The notes beneath the pieces are model-generated. The model worked only from the letters and a program-made list of their open reading frames with translations. It ran no database searches and was not told where the DNA came from. The translations under genes were made by a program, and so were the position numbers. From Crateriforma spongiae (lineage in GTDB: Bacteria; Planctomycetota; Planctomycetia; Pirellulales; Pirellulaceae), in contig NZ_JAAXMS010000002.1 of the NCBI RefSeq assembly GCF_012290005.1, positions 620,001-684,000 on the forward strand: a stretch of DNA of 64,000 nucleotides, written 5' to 3'. Shown here piece after piece: positions 60,244-64,000 of the stretch (within the stretch, counting starts at the first letter, position 1; each line of letters starts with the position of its first letter).

Positions 60244-60425
60244 GCGTCGAGTGTTACCGAGCCCGTAGGTACTGTGCCTGGAAACATTGGACCGGATGAC
60301 ACTGGGCCTGGTTTCGCGGATCAACTTCGGTTCCGTGGCGCGGGGTTGTCGGATAGGCCATCGGCTCCGCGTGCACTACATTCATCGCTTCCAGCCGACC
60401 ACGTTTTCAAACGCCATCGTCGACC

Positions 60426-61607
60426 TTGCAATACCAAGCCATCAAGACCCCCGAACAGCTGAATCGCCTTTGCGATCAACTGGCCCAATGTGACGTCATC
60501 GGATTTGACACGGAATTCGTTTCCGAGGACAGCTATCGTCCGGAATTGTGTCTGATCCAAGTGGCTGCCGATGACGTTTTGGCGGTCATCGATCCCTACA
60601 TGGCCGGTGACACCACACCGTTCTGGGAATTGTTGGCCGAAGAAGGCCGTACGGTCCTGGCCCACGCGGCTCGTGAAGAATCGCGTTTCTGTTTTCGTTT
60701 CGCCGGACGGCCGATCGCCGGCTTGTTCGACACGCAATTGTCCGCAGGATTCGTCGGCATCGAATATCCTGCATCTTTGGGGACACTCGTTCAGCGGTTG
60801 TTGAACAAGAAGTTACCCAAAGGTGAAACCCGAACTGATTGGCGCGAGCGTCCGCTTTCCGACGCACAGTTGGATTATGCGCTGCAGGACGTTACCGACC
60901 TGCGTGCGTTGTACGACAAGATCCGTCGCAAGATCGATCAGTTGGGTCGCCAAGCCTGGGTTGATGAAGAAACGCAGGTCTTTCAAGAGAAAATCATCCG
61001 CGCCGAAACTCAGGAAAACTGGCGTCGTGTCAGCGGTTCGTCGGGGCTGCGTCCGCGACAACTGGAAATGGTGCGACAGCTGTGGCTGTGGCGCGAAAGC
61101 GTCGCCCAACAGTGGGATCGGATTCCCAAGCGTGTCTTGCGGGACGATCTGATCGTCGAACTGGCACGCCGCGGCAGCACCGATCTTCGACGCATCCGCA
61201 GCATTCGCGGCATGGAACGTCGCAACCTTCAATCGCAGTACGAAAACATCGCTGCGGCGATTCAGAAAGCGATCGATGTTCCCGACGAACAGCTGCCACA
61301 AAAGGCCAAGGGATCACGACGGGTTGTTTCACCGATGCTCAGCCAGTTCCTGTCGACGTCGATCGCCTGTATCAGTCGCCAGCATCGTTTATCGCCATCG
61401 ATCGTCGGTAACGCCGAAGACGTGCGTGAATTGCTGGGCTATGAACTGGATCCCAAACCGGGTGACCCGACGCCCAGCCTATTGAAAGGCTGGCGGGGTG
61501 AAATCGTCGGCAAATCATTCCGCCAGTTGCTGGCCGGCGAACTGGCGATTCGAGTCGCCGACGTCAAGGAAGCCCAGCCGCTGGAATTCATTTCGGTCGA
61601 CCCTTAG
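60426..61607 (+). CDS. rnd: Ribonuclease D
   Basis: 393 residues with a TTG start. The DEDDy 3'-5' exonuclease domain has IGFDTEFV (Exo I, DE), LVLAHAAREESRF region, FDTQLSAGF (Exo II) and the Exo III tyrosine/aspartate block LSDAQLDYALQDVTDL. An HRDC domain (about 215-290) follows, then a C-terminal helical part. RNase D trims the 3' ends of tRNA precursors and other stable RNAs. It is divergent from the MfnB-like gene. The TTG is the only plausible start near family similarity. Confidence 0.92.
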   Translation: MQYQAIKTPEQLNRLCDQLAQCDVIGFDTEFVSEDSYRPELCLIQVAADDVLAVIDPYMAGDTTPFWELLAEEGRTVLAHAAREESRFCFRFAGRPIAGLFDTQLSAGFVGIEYPASLGTLVQRLLNKKLPKGETRTDWRERPLSDAQLDYALQDVTDLRALYDKIRRKIDQLGRQAWVDEETQVFQEKIIRAETQENWRRVSGSSGLRPRQLEMVRQLWLWRESVAQQWDRIPKRVLRDDLIVELARRGSTDLRRIRSIRGMERRNLQSQYENIAAAIQKAIDVPDEQLPQKAKGSRRVVSPMLSQFLSTSIACISRQHRLSPSIVGNAEDVRELLGYELDPKPGDPTPSLLKGWRGEIVGKSFRQLLAGELAIRVADVKEAQPLEFISVDP

Positions 61608-61636
61608 GCCGACCCGACGAATCGATCGCCACAACC

Positions 61637-61657
61637 CCGGCCGGTCAATCCGGCCGG
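61637..61657. terminator. GC-rich hairpin between convergent genes
   Basis: CCGGCCGG (61637-61644) and CCGGCCGG (61650-61657) pair around TCAAT in the gap between rnd and the DUF11 gene. There is no T run. Confidence 0.4.
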
Positions 61658-61695
61658 CGAATCAATGCCGCCTGCGGGCCGTGCGTCCAGAACAA

Positions 61696-64000
61696 TCAGC
61701 GATTGCTGGCGTCCGTGCTGCGACGGCTGACGCGATCGCTGCGAGGGTTCATGTAGTGGGTGGCTTCTTCGGCCATCAGCGTGATGTCACCGCTGCGGAT
61801 TTCAGTCCGGAATCGGTGATGACCATCATTCTGGGCTCGAGCGACCACCTGCAGCCGGACTTCTTGCCCCGGAGCAATACGATCGATCGGGTCGAACAAG
61901 ACCTGACCGGTCAGCACTTCGCCGGTTTGTCCCGTGATTCGGGTGGGTTCGATTCCGTGACTGAACTGGGCAATGGCACGCACTTGACGTGCTTCCTTGC
62001 TACCGCGGTTGCGAACAACGATTTCGTACATCACGTCTTGGTCGACGGGTGCGGGCGCCGGCGGGTCGTTGATCGACAATACCAGGTCGGCGATGGCTTC
62101 GACGGCGGTTCCCAAGCTGACTTCCGCTTTGCCGGCGGCGGTACCGCGGCAATCGAACGCAAAGACTTGTTCGCCGGTCGTCGTCATTTGACAGCGGAAG
62201 TCATAACTGCGTCCTGCCTTGGGCGACAGCGAATCGATCTTCCATCGCAGTTGGCTTCCGTTGACGCTGGCTCCGTCCAACCCACCCAGGTACTTCACAC
62301 CGGGCGGCAGGGTCAGCGTCGCCACGACGTGCTTGCTGACGGCGGTGCCGACGTTTTGCAGGTCCAAGTGATAGGACGCTTCGCTGTTTTGGTACTTCAG
62401 TTCGGGACCGCTCAGCACGGCTTCAAACTTGGCGGCACTGACGCGGATGACTTTTTCCGCTTCGGCACGCAGTTCCAGATCGCCCGCGGCCAAACCGTGG
62501 ATACGCAAATCTTCCAAGTCCTGGGCGGTCAGTTCGACTTCGAACTGTGCTTCCTTGCCGGCCGGAATGTCACCGACCTTTTGCGATTGAGGCGTTGCGG
62601 AATTTGGTGACAGCGTGAACACGACGTTTGGTGCCACACCGTCGCCGGGGTTCAGCACGCGAACCTTGTAGGATTCCGATTCGCCGTAGACGACTTCGTC
62701 GGGACCGTCGATGAACAGAGCCAACTTCGGTTGCTGGACACGCACCTTGGCGACACTTCGCTGCGGCACCAGCGTCCAATCGACATCGACGTCATACAAG
62801 CCGCTACGCATCGCTTTGAGTTGCATGGTCAACGTTTCGCTATGTCCGGCGGGCAGGCGATCGATCGTCCAAACCAAACGTTCGGCGGAATCTTCGGGGC
62901 CACTTTCCACGCTGCCGTCGGTCGTTTGCTGGCCTTTGACCTCGGCCCAGTCCGGGACCAACGCACGCACCAACAAGCCTTCGGCGTCGATGCTGCCCCG
63001 GTTTTCCACGCGGACAACGTAGGGTCGCGTCTGGCGAATCATCATCTCCGCCGGGCCCTGCGTGATCACACGGATGGACGGCAATTCGGTTGCGACGGCG
63101 GTCTCGCCGGCGTTCAATTGGCGTGCTGACCGATCCGAGGTCGCGGGGATCGACATCGCCGGGATGCCGCCCTGGTTGATCTCGGTCATGGATGAACCGC
63201 TGGCCGACAACGAATTCCCAGTCGTCGCTGGTTTGGATGCCGCGGTGGACGATGCAGCGTTTGCGGGCATCGAAACGGCGGCGGCATCACGTTGGCCGTA
63301 TGGATCGGTGGCCGCGAAATTATCGGAACCGTTCGTCGATTCGGTTTGCGCCGGGGTGCTAGCCGCTGGCGGCATCTGCAGTGCCGGTGGCGTACTGACG
63401 GTGTCTTTGTTGGGGTAACCGGTCAATTGTCCGTTGGTGGTGGCGCTGCCGGTCGGTGACGCCAGCGCGTCGCTGGGAGCCGGCGGAATCGCCAAGCTGG
63501 GCGACGGTTGCGACGCCGCGTAGGGCTGCGAAGTCGGCGGTTGCAGTGTCGTTGCCGATTCGGTCGCGATTGCGGTGTCGGCCGGCGGCGTCAATGCGAC
63601 ATCTTGTTGCACCGGAGCAGCCGGCGTCTTGGCGATGGTTGTGACTTCCGCCGAAGGCACCGGCTGCTTGGGCTTCGGTGCCGGCTTTGCTTCGGCTTTG
63701 GCGACCGTGTTCTTCGACTGCGGTGCTTCGGCTTGGCGACGTGACGATCCGCTCGTCTCGGGCTTTGATTCTGCGACGTCGGCCGATGCCGGGGCGTTGG
63801 TCTTTGTCTGCGTCTTCGCCTTGGTTTCTTCGGTCGGCGTTAATTTTCGGCGAGCGACACGCGGGACCAAATCGTCGATGGAATCGTCGCTTCGGATCTC
63901 GCGACGACGCTGTTGAATGCTTTCGACGGCCGATAGCTTTTCCTCGGTCATGTCACGACTGGACAGACGCGACGACCGGCGGCTGCTGGACTGATCCGAC
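61696..64000 (-). CDS. DUF11/CARDB-type repeat surface protein, N-terminus outside window
   Basis: At least 751 residues from the ATG at 63951, but the frame stays open to the window edge (Ser/Arg-rich), and no signal peptide is seen, so the true start is probably further upstream. Residues up to about 285 are Pro/Ala/Ser/Thr-rich and disordered. Then come several beta-sandwich repeats of DUF11 type, each with a VVRVENRGS/VRVLNPGDG/HLDLQNVGT/IVVRNRGSKEA-like strand at intervals of about 120 residues. Likely exported and part of the cell surface; no catalytic motif is visible. Confidence 0.82.
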   Translation of the reverse strand, partial: SDQSSSRRSSRLSSRDMTEEKLSAVESIQQRRREIRSDDSIDDLVPRVARRKLTPTEETKAKTQTKTNAPASADVAESKPETSGSSRRQAEAPQSKNTVAKAEAKPAPKPKQPVPSAEVTTIAKTPAAPVQQDVALTPPADTAIATESATTLQPPTSQPYAASQPSPSLAIPPAPSDALASPTGSATTNGQLTGYPNKDTVSTPPALQMPPAASTPAQTESTNGSDNFAATDPYGQRDAAAVSMPANAASSTAASKPATTGNSLSASGSSMTEINQGGIPAMSIPATSDRSARQLNAGETAVATELPSIRVITQGPAEMMIRQTRPYVVRVENRGSIDAEGLLVRALVPDWAEVKGQQTTDGSVESGPEDSAERLVWTIDRLPAGHSETLTMQLKAMRSGLYDVDVDWTLVPQRSVAKVRVQQPKLALFIDGPDEVVYGESESYKVRVLNPGDGVAPNVVFTLSPNSATPQSQKVGDIPAGKEAQFEVELTAQDLEDLRIHGLAAGDLELRAEAEKVIRVSAAKFEAVLSGPELKYQNSEASYHLDLQNVGTAVSKHVVATLTLPPGVKYLGGLDGASVNGSQLRWKIDSLSPKAGRSYDFRCQMTTTGEQVFAFDCRGTAAGKAEVSLGTAVEAIADLVLSINDPPAPAPVDQDVMYEIVVRNRGSKEARQVRAIAQFSHGIEPTRITGQTGEVLTGQVLFDPIDRIAPGQEVRLQVVARAQNDGHHRFRTEIRSGDITLMAEEATHYMNPRSDRVSRRSTDASNR

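Overview
The window is a 64 kb piece of a bacterial chromosome, most consistent with a planctomycete of the Rhodopirellula/Pirellulaceae type. This is an inference from several signs together: moderately high GC, loosely packed genes with few long operons, a sulfatase with a HEAT-like tail, a protein of the archaeal-type C1-cofactor pathway (MfnB-like), an FHA and two ECF sigma genes, large unknown proteins, a small lysine/alanine-rich basic protein and many small secreted unknowns. No rRNA, tRNA, CRISPR array, prophage or classical insertion sequence was seen.

Layout. 1-7.5 kb: the 3' part of a RoxA-like cytochrome, thiC, a SulP transporter fused to a beta-carbonic anhydrase, and RNase R. 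7.8-13.2 kb: a complete glycine cleavage cluster (gcvT, gcvH, gcvPA, gcvPB) followed by a LipM-like octanoyl/lipoyl transferase; only lpd is missing. 13.5-17.9 kb: a tight operon of FHA protein, ECF sigma factor, zinc-binding anti-sigma candidate and a secreted alpha/beta-hydrolase-like protein whose nucleophile serine is replaced. 18-24.2 kb: a hydroxypyruvate isomerase-like protein, an unknown membrane protein, and a MoxR/ChlI-type AAA+ ATPase with a VWA partner. 24.2-32.7 kb: DinB protein, Ski2-like helicase, glycerate 2-kinase, a 56-residue zinc ribbon, sulfatase and chorismate synthase.

32.8-39.4 kb is the accessory-looking part. It holds several small secreted proteins, including a tyrosine-rich one and two that share a C-terminal domain, a trypsin-like serine protease, and a REP-associated tyrosine transposase (RAYT) bracketed by two nearly identical 62-bp REP-like palindromes plus a half copy. 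A tandem AP2-like DNA-binding protein follows. 39.5-52.3 kb returns to core functions: rpiB, ribosomal protein S1, monomeric isocitrate dehydrogenase, Mn-type superoxide dismutase, an HD/PAS/GGDEF signalling protein, another ECF sigma factor, guaA and ettA. 52.7-64 kb: the H1-like basic protein, a 1373-residue unknown protein, a TIM-barrel isomerase preceded by a possibly structured leader, small unknown genes, an MfnB-like enzyme, RNase D and a large DUF11-type surface protein running off the end.

Together, glycine cleavage, hydroxypyruvate isomerase, glycerate kinase and MfnB point to C1/C2 metabolism (glycine, glyoxylate/glycerate and tetrahydromethanopterin-linked C1 transfer). The genes are not one operon, so this link is an inference. 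The best candidates for undescribed biology are the RAYT/REP island between two paralogous secreted proteins, the sigma/FHA operon with its catalytically altered hydrolase, and the H1-like/1373-residue pair.
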